A DNA stretch of 64,000 nucleotides, from positions 1 through 64,000 of the forward strand of contig QCKC01000005.1 of assembly GCA_003215635.1 (NCBI GenBank), read 5' to 3'. The first letter of the stretch is position 1. Every line of letters begins with the position of its first letter. Position numbers and translations under genes: made by a program. The notes below the pieces were generated by a model. It was given only the letters and a program-made list of their open reading frames with translations. It ran no database searches and was not told the DNA's origin. Below, one piece after another: positions 55,468 to 64,000 of the stretch. This DNA is from Prochlorococcus sp. AG-409-J19 (GTDB taxonomy: Bacteria; Cyanobacteriota; Cyanobacteriia; PCC-6307; Cyanobiaceae).

Positions 55468-56461
55468 TTCAACTCCTGAAATTTCTGTTCAAGATCTTCG
55501 CCGAGAAGATGTTGTCCCTTCTCGAAAGATTGTTCAACTGCCCCCTTGGTTAGAAGTTGCCAAGCCCAGATTGATACCTCTCTTATTGGCTACCACTCTT
55601 GGTGGCATGGCTTTAAGTGAAGGTTGGCCTTTATCTTCTCCAAAACTAGTTTGTACTTTGGGTGGAGGAGCTCTCGCAGCAGCAGCAGCAGGAGTACTTA
55701 ATTGTTTGTGGGAGCAAGAGCTTGATGGACGAATGAAAAGAACAAGTGGAAGGGCTTTGCCTTCCGGTCGTTTGTCACCCTCTTCAGCTTTCATAGGAGC
55801 TATTTCTTGCACGCTTGCTGCTGCGACCCTTTTGGTTGGCGGGGTGAATTGCTTGGCTGCTGGATTGTCTCTACTGGGACTTTGTAGTTATGTGCTGTTA
55901 TACACAGTCTTATTGAAACCACGTACTTCACAAAATATTGTTGTAGGAGGAGTGGCTGGAGCCATCCCTCCTTTGGTTGGTGCAGCAGCTGCTACTGGGC
56001 ATGTAGGCCTAAGTGGATGGTGGCTTTTTGCTTTAGTGATGGTTTGGACTCCCGCGCATTTCTGGGCATTGGCCTTGTTATTAAGGGAAGATTATCGAGC
56101 AGTAGGCATCCCTATGCTTCCTGTTGTTAAAGGATCAGTGGCAACTGCTAAAGCAATTACAAATTATGGCTGGGCAACAGTCGTTTTAAGTGTATTTGGA
56201 ATATTTGCTTTGCCAGAAGGAGGACTCCTCTACGGAATTTTGTTGGTTCCTTTTAATGCTCGACTTCTTCAGATGGTGTATCGCTTAAGTGCATCTCCGG
56301 ACAACCTAGAACGAGCCAAGGGATTGTTTCGCTGGTCCATACTTTATATGTTTGGTATCTGTCTTTTACTTGTTATGAGTCGTTTACCTTTGGCGGTACA
56401 ATTTGATTATCAGAGTTTATCTTTGCTACATCACATTGCTATGTCTTCCAATGTTGTCTAA
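55460..56461 (+). CDS. ctaB: Protoheme IX farnesyltransferase (heme O synthase)
   Basis: Adds a farnesyl group to heme B. 333-aa UbiA-family membrane enzyme with the substrate-binding aspartates in [20 protein letters not shown] and a second site near [20 protein letters not shown]. About nine helices. It overlaps ctaA by 8 nt, so both heme A genes are made from one transcript. Confidence 0.96.
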   Translation: MVSSTPEISVQDLRREDVVPSRKIVQLPPWLEVAKPRLIPLLLATTLGGMALSEGWPLSSPKLVCTLGGGALAAAAAGVLNCLWEQELDGRMKRTSGRALPSGRLSPSSAFIGAISCTLAAATLLVGGVNCLAAGLSLLGLCSYVLLYTVLLKPRTSQNIVVGGVAGAIPPLVGAAAATGHVGLSGWWLFALVMVWTPAHFWALALLLREDYRAVGIPMLPVVKGSVATAKAITNYGWATVVLSVFGIFALPEGGLLYGILLVPFNARLLQMVYRLSASPDNLERAKGLFRWSILYMFGICLLLVMSRLPLAVQFDYQSLSLLHHIAMSSNVV

Positions 56462-56536
56462 AAGCACCTAATGGGAACTTTATATTTTAAATCGTTCCTT
56501 AGATTTATGACTTATTTTATATGAGAGCCCTTATCC

Positions 56537-57550
56537 ATGTCATTAGTTGAACTAAAAAATCTTAAAAAAGAATTTGGAACTATTGCTGCTCTAAATGATC
56601 TATCACTGGATATTCCAGAAGGATCTTTATATGGATTGCTTGGGCCAAATGGTGCGGGTAAAACAACTACACTTCGTATCTTATCTACCTTGATAGAACC
56701 AGATGCTGGGAGCGTTATGATTGCAGGCTTGGATGCAATAAAACATCCAAGAGAAGTTCGCAAACAGATTGGTTATGTAGCTCAAGAGGTATCAATTGAT
56801 AAGATTCTTACTGGGAAGGAATTGCTTCATTTTCAAGGAGATCTTTATCATATTAATTCGGAATTGAGAGATAAAAGGATTGCGGAATTGATAAAAAGAC
56901 TCGATATGAGTGAATGGATTGATAGGCGGGCAGGAACTTACTCTGGAGGAATGAAGAGACGATTGGATTTGGCTTGTGGTTTATTGCATCAACCTAAATT
57001 ACTTGTGTTGGATGAGCCAACTGTAGGGCTTGATATAGAGAGTAGATCAACTATATGGCAGTTGTTAGAAGAATTGCGATTTCAGGGAACTACAATCCTT
57101 TTAAGTAGCCATTACTTGGAGGAAGTAGAGTCTTTAGCTGATCAAATGGCAATAATTGACAATGGTCGTGTTATTGCTGAAGGAGCTCCCGAATATTTGA
57201 AGCAGCAATTAGGTGGCGATAGAGTTACACTTCGAGTGCGTGAATTTAGTAATGAATTGGAGTCGGGAAAAGTTAAAGATTTATTGGCCAATGTTGAAGG
57301 CGTTAGGCAGATTGTGGTCAATCGGGCTCAAGGATTCTCTTTGAATTTGGTGGTCGATAATGAGCTTGTGATTCAACGATTGCAAACTCATTTGAATAAG
57401 GCAGAAATTCCTATTTTTGCTATCTCTCAAAGTCGACCAAGCCTTGACGATGTTTACCTCCAAGCGACTGGGAGAACACTTATGGATGCTGAGCTTGCAT
57501 TGGTTGGTAAGCGTGATAAGAAGCAGGAGAGTAAATCTTCTATGCGTTGA
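56537..57550 (+). CDS. ABC-2 type exporter ATPase
   Basis: 337 aa, DrrA/CcmA-like. Walker A GPNGAGKTT, signature YSGGMKRRLDLA, Walker B LLVLDEPTVGLD and H-loop LLSSHYLEE are all in the first 210 residues; the remaining C-terminal domain is of the DrrA regulatory type. It lies 75 nt after ctaB and before its permease. Its conserved position next to the cytochrome oxidase genes suggests an envelope or cofactor export task, unproven. Confidence 0.92.
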   Translation: MSLVELKNLKKEFGTIAALNDLSLDIPEGSLYGLLGPNGAGKTTTLRILSTLIEPDAGSVMIAGLDAIKHPREVRKQIGYVAQEVSIDKILTGKELLHFQGDLYHINSELRDKRIAELIKRLDMSEWIDRRAGTYSGGMKRRLDLACGLLHQPKLLVLDEPTVGLDIESRSTIWQLLEELRFQGTTILLSSHYLEEVESLADQMAIIDNGRVIAEGAPEYLKQQLGGDRVTLRVREFSNELESGKVKDLLANVEGVRQIVVNRAQGFSLNLVVDNELVIQRLQTHLNKAEIPIFAISQSRPSLDDVYLQATGRTLMDAELALVGKRDKKQESKSSMR

Positions 57551-57555
57551 AGAAT

Positions 57556-57605
57556 CTTCTCTTCTCTTCTCTTCTCTTCTCTTCTCTTCTCTTCTCTTCT
57601 CTTCT
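57556..57605 (+). repeat. CTTCT pentanucleotide microsatellite, ten copies
   Basis: Ten perfect CTTCT units lie 5 nt after the ATPase stop and 38 nt before the permease start. The run is pure pyrimidine on one strand with mirror symmetry. It is outside both coding regions. Confidence 0.95.
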
Positions 57606-57643
57606 CTATTGACCTCGCTAAAAACTTCCCCTGATTGACAGTT

Positions 57644-58498
57644 ATGACAACAACAAGATCTCGATATTCTAGTGATGAGGTAGAAGAGAAATTATTTAGT
57701 GAGATCTCTCAAGAAACCCTTGCATTAACTCGCAGACTCTTCTTGCAGTTGATTAGACGTCCATCTACCTTGATTGCGGGTATCCTTCAGCCAATAATTT
57801 GGTTGGTTTTATTTGGAGCATTGTTTTCTAAAGCTCCTGAGAGTCTTTTGCCTGGAGGGATCAGCTACGGAAGATTTTTAGGTGCTGGTGTAATTGTTTT
57901 TACTGCATTTAGTGGTGCCCTAAATGCAGGGCTGCCAATTATGTTCGATAGGGAATTTGGCTTTCTTAATCGTCTGTTGGTTGCTCCTTTGCGCAGTCGA
58001 AGCTCGATTGTATTTGCATCTTTTATCTATATAACAACCCTTAGTCTCCTCCAGAGTTTTGCAATAATGTTGATGGCCTTTGCGCTTGGATTTGGTTGGC
58101 CTGGGATTAATGGTCTCTTCTTAGTCTTGACAACTTTGCTTCTATTGGTTTTTGCTGTTACAGCTTTAAGTTTAGGACTTGCTTTTGCCTTGCCAGGACA
58201 TATTGAATTGTTGGCAGTTATCTTTATTGCAAACTTACCACTTTTGTTTGCAAGCACAGCTTTAGCACCAATATCCTTCATGCCTGTGTGGTTGGGGTGG
58301 CTTGCAGCGCTTAATCCCCTTACCTTTGCTATTGAACCCATTCGCGCAGCTTATGGGGGGCATCTTGATCTTCGGATTGGTTTGCTTCATGCCCCGTATG
58401 GGGAGGTGAATGGATATCAATGCCTAGTCTTCTTGATGCTTTTAACCATTGGATTGTTCCTTTTGATTCGTCCAATGTTGAACCGCAAACTTGCTTAA
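57644..58498 (+). CDS. ABC-2 type exporter permease
   Basis: 284 aa with six helices. Typical ABC-2 pieces are QPIIWLVLFGALF, FLGAGVIVFTAFSGALNAG and FDREFGFLNRLLVAPLRSRSS in two blocks. Start ATG 57644 rather than the in-frame TTG at 57635. It partners with the preceding ATPase but is separated from it by the microsatellite. The substrate is unknown. Confidence 0.9.
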   Translation: MTTTRSRYSSDEVEEKLFSEISQETLALTRRLFLQLIRRPSTLIAGILQPIIWLVLFGALFSKAPESLLPGGISYGRFLGAGVIVFTAFSGALNAGLPIMFDREFGFLNRLLVAPLRSRSSIVFASFIYITTLSLLQSFAIMLMAFALGFGWPGINGLFLVLTTLLLLVFAVTALSLGLAFALPGHIELLAVIFIANLPLLFASTALAPISFMPVWLGWLAALNPLTFAIEPIRAAYGGHLDLRIGLLHAPYGEVNGYQCLVFLMLLTIGLFLLIRPMLNRKLA

Positions 58499-58502
58499 AG
58501 CC

Positions 58503-59012
58503 GTGACTCAAACTTATTCCTCTACTATTTCAAAGTTTCGCCAGCTAGAACTCCGGCGACAAATTCTTGAATCCATTGATGAGGATGATTCAAGAAAATT
58601 ATCCTTGTTACAAGGTTTGTGGGTTCATAGATATGGGTTAGAAGAAGTACCTGCTTCTTCAGGAGTAAAAAATCATTGGAAGACAAATGAAAGTTTTAGA
58701 TCTTCAGAAGTAAAATATAAATCAATCGAAGATTCTTCATCAACCAAGAAACAAGTTAGTCAAATTGAAGAAAAAGATCTTTTAGTTTCTAATCATTCAC
58801 CGGAAATTATAGAAACCAATCCATCTGCAAATATTCCTGATTTAATTGAAAAAGAACAAAAATCTAAGAAAAACATAAAAGGAGTTGATTCTTCATTAAG
58901 TCAGAAAAGACAATCTGTAGATGTTTTTAATGCTTCTCCACCTCCGCCAACAATTTCTCGTCTTCGACGTTGGTTGCCTTTGGAAAATAATGAATATCCC
59001 AAGGCTTCTTAG
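58503..59012 (+). CDS. Hypothetical protein with disordered middle
   Basis: 169 aa. The N-terminal 50 residues look folded and helical (FRQLELRRQILESIDEDDS, then LLQGLWVHRYG). Residues about 55-140 are polar and rich in Ser, Lys and Glu. A short conserved-looking end reads TISRLRRWLP. The start is GTG 58503 or a TTG at 58491 that overlaps the permease by 8 nt. I recognise no family; it follows the exporter genes on the same strand. Confidence 0.6.
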   Translation: MTQTYSSTISKFRQLELRRQILESIDEDDSRKLSLLQGLWVHRYGLEEVPASSGVKNHWKTNESFRSSEVKYKSIEDSSSTKKQVSQIEEKDLLVSNHSPEIIETNPSANIPDLIEKEQKSKKNIKGVDSSLSQKRQSVDVFNASPPPPTISRLRRWLPLENNEYPKAS

Positions 59013-59041
59013 AGTTAATTATTAATTAAGTCAGTTGATTG

Positions 59042-59063
59042 ATAACAAAGGTCTCTTTGTTAT
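59042..59063. terminator. Stem-loop between convergent genes
   Basis: ATAACAAAG (59042-59050) pairs exactly with CTTTGTTAT (59055-59063) around GTCT. It lies between the 169-aa gene (plus) and groEL (minus). Neither side has a clear T tract, so termination is likely but not certain. Confidence 0.45.
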
Positions 59064-59096
59064 GAGGAGGGTAGAAATTATTAAATAACTCTGGAT

Positions 59097-60806
59097 TTAC
59101 ATCATTCCAGGCATTCCCATTCCGCCCATTCCAGGCATTCCCATTCCGCCCATTCCGCCCATTCCGCCCATTCCGCCCATTCCGCCCATTCCGCCCATGG
59201 GGTCTGCGCCTCCTTGAGCTCCTGGTTCTGGTTCTGGTTCTGGCTTGTCTGCAATAACAACTTCAGTTGTTATTAATAGTGAAGCAATTGAAACGGCATC
59301 TTGGAGCGCAAGTCTTAATACTTTTGCTGCATCAAGTATCCCTGCTGAAAGTAGATCTTCATATTCGCCAGAGATTGCGTTAAAACCCTTTCCAAGACGA
59401 AGTATCTCAGCAACAACTACATCTCCATTCTCGCCAGCATTTATAGCTATTTGTCTAGCAGGAGCCAAGAGAGCTCTTTGGACAATTTCTACACCAGTAC
59501 GTTGATCTCCTTCTGATTTTTTCGCAAAAGATTTAAGTTCTTCGCTCAATTGCAGCAAGGTTGTACCTCCTCCAGCAACAATCCCTTCTTCGACTGCGGC
59601 TTTTGTTGCGTTTAATGCATCCTCAATCCTTAATTTACGATTTTTCAGTTCAGTTTCAGTAGGGGCACCTACTTTTATAACGGCAACTCCTCCTGCAAGT
59701 TTGGCTATCCGCTCATTGAGCTTTTCTTTATCGTATTCAGACTCTGTTGCCTCTAATTCTCTCTTTATAGACTCAACTCGTGCAGTTACTGCATCTTTTT
59801 GATCTTCATTTGCAACGATAGTAGTTTTGTCTTTGCTAATTGTTATTCTTCTTGCTTTCCCTAGGTCAGATAATTCGACTTTATCAAGTGTCATTGCGCG
59901 ATCTTCACTAATCATAGTGCCGCCCGTGAGGACTGCTATGTCAGCAAGAGTTGCTTTCCTTCTATCCCCAAAGGAAGGAGCTCTAACTGCAGCAACTTGT
60001 AGAACTCCACGATTTTTATTAACAACTAAAGTTGCTAGCGCTTCGCCTTCAACTTCTTCCGCAAGTATTAATAAAGGTGATCCGCCTTTCTGAACTGTTT
60101 CTAGAACAGGTACCAGATCTGATACTGAACTTATTTTTTTGTCGGTGATTAGGATTAAAGCATTTTCAAATTCACATACTTGTCGGTCATTATCTGTGAC
60201 GAAATAGGGCGAGCTATACCCTCTGTCAAAACCCATTCCTTCGGTTATTTCTAATTCTGTATTAAGTGACTTTGACTCTTCAACAGTAATAACACCATCA
60301 ACAGTAACTTTCTCCATAGCATCTGAAACCATTTGCCCTATCTCCTGGTCGCCACCGGCGCTAACTGTCGCTACTTGAAGGATTGCTTTTCCGCTGACTG
60401 ATTTGCTTTTTTTTGCAATTCCTTTTACTACTTCTGATGCGGCATATTCCATACCTCGCCTCAGTTCAACAGGACTAGCCCCGGCTGCGACATTCTTAAG
60501 TCCTTCGCGAACCATCACTTGGGAAAGAACAGTCGCTGTTGTAGTCCCATCCCCAGCCTTGTCTTTGGTCTTGGCGGCAACCTGTTCAATTAACTTTGCT
60601 CCAATATTCTCAAATGGGTCTTCAAGCTCGATTTCTTTTGCAATTGTTACTCCATCATTAACAATATCTGGTGCCCCAAATTTCTTTTCAAGTACAACAT
60701 TGCGGCCTTTTGGCCCAATAGTTACTTTCACAGCATCTGACATTGCATTGACCCCACGTTCAAGGGCGTTCCGTGATTCATCTGAGAAGCTGAGGAGTTT
60801 TGACAT
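59097..60806 (-). CDS. groL: Chaperonin GroEL without adjacent groES
   Basis: Ring chaperonin. 569 aa from ATG 60806 ([18 protein letters not shown]): [13 protein letters not shown], the ATPase aspartate in [11 protein letters not shown], and a C-terminal GGM tail extended by GMPGM units. The frame is open to 60827. No groES precedes it; many cyanobacteria have one groESL operon plus one lone groEL, and this looks like the lone copy. I see no CIRCE element (TTAGCACTC/GAGTGCTAA) upstream. Confidence 0.95.
   Translation of the reverse strand: MSKLLSFSDESRNALERGVNAMSDAVKVTIGPKGRNVVLEKKFGAPDIVNDGVTIAKEIELEDPFENIGAKLIEQVAAKTKDKAGDGTTTATVLSQVMVREGLKNVAAGASPVELRRGMEYAASEVVKGIAKKSKSVSGKAILQVATVSAGGDQEIGQMVSDAMEKVTVDGVITVEESKSLNTELEITEGMGFDRGYSSPYFVTDNDRQVCEFENALILITDKKISSVSDLVPVLETVQKGGSPLLILAEEVEGEALATLVVNKNRGVLQVAAVRAPSFGDRRKATLADIAVLTGGTMISEDRAMTLDKVELSDLGKARRITISKDKTTIVANEDQKDAVTARVESIKRELEATESEYDKEKLNERIAKLAGGVAVIKVGAPTETELKNRKLRIEDALNATKAAVEEGIVAGGGTTLLQLSEELKSFAKKSEGDQRTGVEIVQRALLAPARQIAINAGENGDVVVAEILRLGKGFNAISGEYEDLLSAGILDAAKVLRLALQDAVSIASLLITTEVVIADKPEPEPEPGAQGGADPMGGMGGMGGMGGMGGMGGMGMPGMGGMGMPGMM
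59142..59195 (-). repeat. Six exact 9-bp repeats in the groEL tail
   Basis: CATTCCGCC occurs six times in tandem on the plus strand, encoding Gly-Gly-Met repeats at the GroEL C-terminus. Two imperfect longer copies follow towards the stop. Identical codons in all copies suggest replication slippage. Confidence 0.9.
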
Positions 60807-60935
60807 TTTCTTCTGGTACCCAATCATTAATTTCCCACAGGATGATCTCTCAAGGGGAGGGGGGTTGAGTGGGGAAAGCCGAATCCTTTTGCTTTAACAG
60901 AGGCAAGAGTCCCTATTGCTAGTTATCTTCGAGGT

Positions 60936-61109
60936 ATGAACGATTCTGGCACCCTGTTTTTTGTTCTCATGGCTGGTTTGGCCGGAACCATGACGTTGTT
61001 ATATTTTCCTTTGCGGATATTTCTTACTGCGACCGAGAGGAGTAGAAGGCTGAAACTTCTACAAAAAATACGAAAGCTACGAGAGCAACTCGCTCAGCCT
61101 ATTGATTGA
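60936..61109 (+). CDS. Small membrane protein (57 aa)
   Basis: ATG 60936 with GAGG just upstream opens a 57-codon frame: one N-terminal helix (LFFVLMAGLAGTMTLLYFPL) and a basic amphipathic tail (RSRRLKLLQKIRKLREQL). The pattern of hydrophobic helix plus basic helix is protein-like, and it fills the gap between groEL and fabG. No family recognised. It faces fabG tail to tail with a 12-nt gap. Confidence 0.65.
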   Translation: MNDSGTLFFVLMAGLAGTMTLLYFPLRIFLTATERSRRLKLLQKIRKLREQLAQPID

Positions 61110-61121
61110 AATGCTTCGTCG

Positions 61122-61874
61122 CTAGCTCATTACCATCCCACCATCAACTTGTATAACTTGTCCAGTGATATAAGAGGCTGCTGGATCTCCTGCTAGGAAT
61201 TTCACTGTACCTGCGATGTGTTCAGGACTGCCAAATGATCCAAGTGGGATTGCGGAAAGAATTGAATCTGTTTTCAAATCCTTCGTCATATCAGTGGAAA
61301 TAAACCCTGGTGCAACTGCATTTACAGTTATTCCACGACTTGCAAATTCTTTTGCGCTGCTCTTTGTAAGGCCTATTACTCCTGCTTTTGCGGCAGCATA
61401 ATTTGCTTGCCCTGCATTCCCCATAAGCCCTACAACAGATGTGATATTGATTATCCTCCCTTTCCTTTGTTTGATCATTTGCCTGGAAACTGCTCTAGTA
61501 CAAAGAAAAACCCCACTAAGATTAAGGTTGATAACTTCTTGCCAATCTCTTGTTTTCATCCTCATTAAAAGACCATCACGTGTTATGCCTGCATTGTTAA
61601 CGAGCACATCTATATGTTTATTTTTTTCAAGAATAGTTTTTATTAGCTCATCTACAGAATTTTCGTCAGAAACATTGGCTTCTAGTTTGTATGCCTTCCC
61701 TCCTGCTTGGGTGATTTCTTCTACTACTTCTTGAGCTTTTTCTGGAGAATTGGAGTAATTGACTATGACTTCTGCTCCTTCTCTACCTAAAGCTATTGCG
61801 ATAGCTCTCCCAATACCTCTACTAGCACCAGTGACGAGAGCTATTTGATCAGTCAGGAGTTGGTTGTAAGCCAT
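61122..61874 (-). CDS. fabG: 3-oxoacyl-[acyl-carrier-protein] reductase
   Basis: NADPH-dependent reductase of fatty acid elongation. 250-aa short-chain dehydrogenase: cofactor loop TGASRGIGRAIA, NNAG, catalytic Ser in ITSVVGLMGNAG and Y-x-x-x-K in YAAAKAGV. ATG 61874 (MAYNQLLTDQ) fits the family; the frame is open to 61925. Confidence 0.94.
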   Translation of the reverse strand: MAYNQLLTDQIALVTGASRGIGRAIAIALGREGAEVIVNYSNSPEKAQEVVEEITQAGGKAYKLEANVSDENSVDELIKTILEKNKHIDVLVNNAGITRDGLLMRMKTRDWQEVINLNLSGVFLCTRAVSRQMIKQRKGRIINITSVVGLMGNAGQANYAAAKAGVIGLTKSSAKEFASRGITVNAVAPGFISTDMTKDLKTDSILSAIPLGSFGSPEHIAGTVKFLAGDPAASYITGQVIQVDGGMVMS

Positions 61875-62274
61875 TTGAGATAAGAAGATATAAATATCGT
61901 AGAGACTAAGACCCTCTGAGTTCAACTCTTGACAGGATTAAGTTGGGAATCTGTTTAATTGCTTGAGTATATTCTTTTTGATTTTGCAAAGGTTTAATTA
62001 AACTTTCCTGCAATTTGGACAGAATACGAAAGTAAAATTATGATTTTATTGATTTGCAAGTTAATATATCTACCGCGTTTAAATCTTTAAATGGTTTTAA
62101 TCTTTGCTAACTTTTTATCGGCATATTGACCAAATATGTATAGTCAATTTACCCTGAATAATTCTTAATGGAATACATGGCTTATCTTGGCAGGAGTAAT
62201 TAAACTAAAATATTTATCAAATTAATCAATTAGGCAGTATTGAATGATTTTATAAGGTATCTATAATTTCTGAT
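61875..62274. other. 400-bp AT-rich divergent gap
   Basis: Lies between fabG (minus) and ispD (plus), so it should hold both promoters. It is very AT-rich with several TATAAT-like sextamers, none decisive. I see no ORF, tRNA, strong hairpin or recognised riboswitch in it. Confidence 0.5.
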
Positions 62275-62955
62275 ATGCATTTGTTAATTGTAGCTGCTGG
62301 TAGTGGTAGGAGAATGGGGGCTGATTGCAACAAATTATTGCTGCCAGTATTAGATAGACCAGTTTTGGCTTGGACTTTTGATGCGGTTTTTGCTGCAAAA
62401 TCAATTTCTTGGGTTGGAGTAGTAGGAAACCCTGTAGATAAGCAGTGGATTATTGAATTGATTCAGGGTGCTCCAAAAGACGTCAAATGGATTGAGGGGG
62501 GTAAAACACGTCAAGAATCAGTTAAAAATGGCCTTGCTGGTCTTCCTCTAGATGCAAAACATGTTCTTGTTCATGATGGAGCAAGATGTTTAGTTAAATC
62601 AGAAATTTTTGATTTATGTGCTGAAGCTGTTTTAGAAGGACAGTCGGTTATCGCTGCAACTCCTGTTACGGATACTATTAAGAGGGTCGATAAAAAAAAT
62701 CTCATATTTGAAACCCCTGAAAGGGATAAATTATGGGCAGCTCAAACCCCACAAGGATTTTCTGTAAATAAACTCCGAGAAGCTCATTTCATAGCAGAAC
62801 AAGAATCATGGAATGTCACTGATGATGCTTCGCTTTTTGAACGTCTGAATTGGCCTGTAAAAGTTTTGGATGCAGGTCCTTCAAACATAAAAGTCACTAC
62901 ACCTTTTGATTTAACTATTGCGGAAGCCTTGCTTAGTAGTAGGTCAGAAATCTGA
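62275..62955 (+). CDS. ispD: 2-C-methyl-D-erythritol 4-phosphate cytidylyltransferase
   Basis: Third step of the MEP isoprenoid pathway. 226 aa: [20 protein letters not shown] (CTP-binding loop), [22 protein letters not shown] and [10 protein letters not shown], all typical. Its end overlaps the convergent ldcA gene by 23 nt. Confidence 0.96.
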   Translation: MHLLIVAAGSGRRMGADCNKLLLPVLDRPVLAWTFDAVFAAKSISWVGVVGNPVDKQWIIELIQGAPKDVKWIEGGKTRQESVKNGLAGLPLDAKHVLVHDGARCLVKSEIFDLCAEAVLEGQSVIAATPVTDTIKRVDKKNLIFETPERDKLWAAQTPQGFSVNKLREAHFIAEQESWNVTDDASLFERLNWPVKVLDAGPSNIKVTTPFDLTIAEALLSSRSEI

Positions 62956-63838
62956 GCAGGCCCAAATTTGCATCTAACAAAGTTTTAGCCCCTAAGGGGA
63001 AAGAGGCATTGCCTGAAGAATGCCCTAAAGGAAGATTTCCTAATACTGGAATACCAAGATCGCTTGTTCGTTCTTTGAGAATTTCGGTTAATCGAAAAGT
63101 GTTCTCTCTAGGGACCTCATCCTTTTCTTCACAGTCAATGAATGAACCAAAACCTATGCCTGCGAGTTGTTGTAACAAACCTGACAATCTCCATTGTGTG
63201 AGCATGCGATCAATTCGATATGGAGCTTCTCCTATGTCTTCTAGAACAAGTATTGCTCCGTTTAGATTTGGGAAATGCTTGCTCCCTATCAGATGTGTGG
63301 CGACAGTGAGGTTGGTTACAACTAGTGGGCCTATGGCACTGCCTTTTACCCAAGGATCTCCTTCTATGTCAGGTATTTCTTCGCCAAATAAAATAGCCTT
63401 TAGCCTATTCTGACTCCATAGGGGTTCATTCCCTAAGGTGATCAAAAGAGGACCATGAATGCAGCCATGAAAACCTGCATTTAATCTTGCTAACAGAAGA
63501 GAACTTGCATCTGAAAACCCAAGAATCCATCCTTTGCTCCATTCCCCAGGTCGTTCTAAAAGACGGGCAGCTCCCCAACCTCCTCGAGCACAAATTATTA
63601 GAGGGGGAGGAAAGTTTTGATGCAACTCCTTAAAACGTTCATTGTCATCACCTGCTAGATATCCCCAACGACGTCCTTGTATTTTTTGAGGTAGACAAAC
63701 TAGTCCCCAGCTTGTCAGGACTTCTGTTCCTTTGACAAGATTTTCTTCATTCTCTACAGCGGAGCTTGATGCAATTGTGATTATTTCATCGCCTTCTTTT
63801 AAGAAGTTAGGCAATGTTTTGGAAATTAGTGAAATCAT
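62933..63838 (-). CDS. ldcA: LD-carboxypeptidase (S66, muramoyltetrapeptide type)
   Basis: Cleaves the terminal D-alanine of murein tetrapeptides in peptidoglycan recycling. 301 aa: GWGAARLLE, the nucleophile serine in [26 protein letters not shown] with the catalytic Glu, and LPLGHSSGN with the His. The start is ATG 63838. Confidence 0.92.
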   Translation of the reverse strand: MISLISKTLPNFLKEGDEIITIASSSAVENEENLVKGTEVLTSWGLVCLPQKIQGRRWGYLAGDDNERFKELHQNFPPPLIICARGGWGAARLLERPGEWSKGWILGFSDASSLLLARLNAGFHGCIHGPLLITLGNEPLWSQNRLKAILFGEEIPDIEGDPWVKGSAIGPLVVTNLTVATHLIGSKHFPNLNGAILVLEDIGEAPYRIDRMLTQWRLSGLLQQLAGIGFGSFIDCEEKDEVPRENTFRLTEILKERTSDLGIPVLGNLPLGHSSGNASFPLGAKTLLDANLGLLRFLTYY

Positions 63839-63850
63839 TTATTCTAAGTT

Positions 63851-64000
63851 TCAGTTTATTTTTGCGCTGACTAGACCAAACATCAAAAGAGCTCCTAGTA
63901 ATACCTGGTTCCTAAAATGATTTCCATAATCTTTTCCCTGATTATTAGATGATTTTAGAATCCAAACCTCACGTTGCATTCCGAAGGAAACTAAAGACCA
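63851..64000 (-). CDS. UbiA-like prenyltransferase, C-terminal fragment
   Basis: Only the last 49 codons and stop lie in the window; the gene continues beyond 64000. The fragment includes GMQREVWIL and YGNHFRNQVLLGALLMFGL, like the C-terminal end of 4-hydroxybenzoate polyprenyltransferase (quinone synthesis). It precedes ldcA on the same strand by 12 nt. Confidence 0.7.
   Translation of the reverse strand, partial: WSLVSFGMQREVWILKSSNNQGKDYGNHFRNQVLLGALLMFGLVSAKIN

Noticed and set aside
60807-60935. CIRCE element upstream of groEL
   Set aside because: Searched for TTAGCACTC-N9-GAGTGCTAA on both strands near the start and found nothing similar.

Overview
The window looks like core chromosome of a marine picocyanobacterium, most likely a low-light Prochlorococcus. 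The grounds are low G+C by eye, very short intergenic gaps with many 1-14 nt gene overlaps, and several families essentially confined to cyanobacteria: DUF3086, DUF3119, DUF1825, Ycf46, cyAbrB, Vipp1, NdhB and UPF0284. The strain assignment is inference. There is no rRNA operon, CRISPR array, integrase or insertion sequence, and I see no stretch of obviously foreign composition.

Region by region: 1-10 kb has pepA, a GIY-YIG protein and a helix-hairpin-helix protein (minus), then DUF1825, tyrS and pyrF (plus), then a minus-strand membrane-lipid cluster (GPH sugar transporter, MlaE-type permease, DUF3119, DUF3086, plsY). 10-20 kb has tRNA-Gly(TCC), a glycogen debranching enzyme, a metallo-beta-lactamase-like protein lacking its metal ligands, HU, gluQ, a TauE-type exporter, several uncharacterised small genes, tRNA-Arg(TCT), an HTH protein, rsmI and cysQ. 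20.7-32.2 kb is one long minus-strand block of gene expression and membrane biogenesis genes: pnp, rpsN, rseP, serS, ycf46, DUF177, yidC, a PH-domain gene, rnpA, rpmH, DUF2808, aroH and sppA. 32-39.6 kb (mostly plus) has a DMT transporter, two glycosyltransferases, a DciA-like protein, vipp1, an aminotransferase and a biotin ligase. 39.6-50.5 kb has an ABC ATPase and ndhB (minus), topA and a string of plus-strand genes ending in a Tat-type lipoprotein, then an Fe-S aldo/keto reductase, a bifunctional nuclease and ribE. 50.7-58.5 kb is the aa3 cytochrome oxidase region: cyAbrB, ctaE, ctaD, ctaC (minus), then ctaA, ctaB and an ABC-2 exporter (plus). 58.5-64 kb has a lone groEL, a 57-aa membrane protein, fabG, ispD, ldcA and the end of a ubiA-like gene.

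Functionally the window is housekeeping: translation and RNA processing, membrane protein insertion and proteolysis, phospholipid synthesis, heme A synthesis with terminal oxidase, and glycogen breakdown. I found no clear large undescribed system. The best leads are a tandem HhH plus GIY-YIG gene pair that resembles a split UvrC, preceded by a perfect 36-bp palindrome; the MlaE-DUF3119-DUF3086-PlsY cluster; an Ig-like insertion in YidC; a metal-less MBL-fold protein; a DciA-type protein with a zinc ribbon; a 27-bp perfect hairpin; and a CTTCT microsatellite between two ABC transporter genes. Start codons were adjusted where a later codon fits neighbours or family better; each entry says so.
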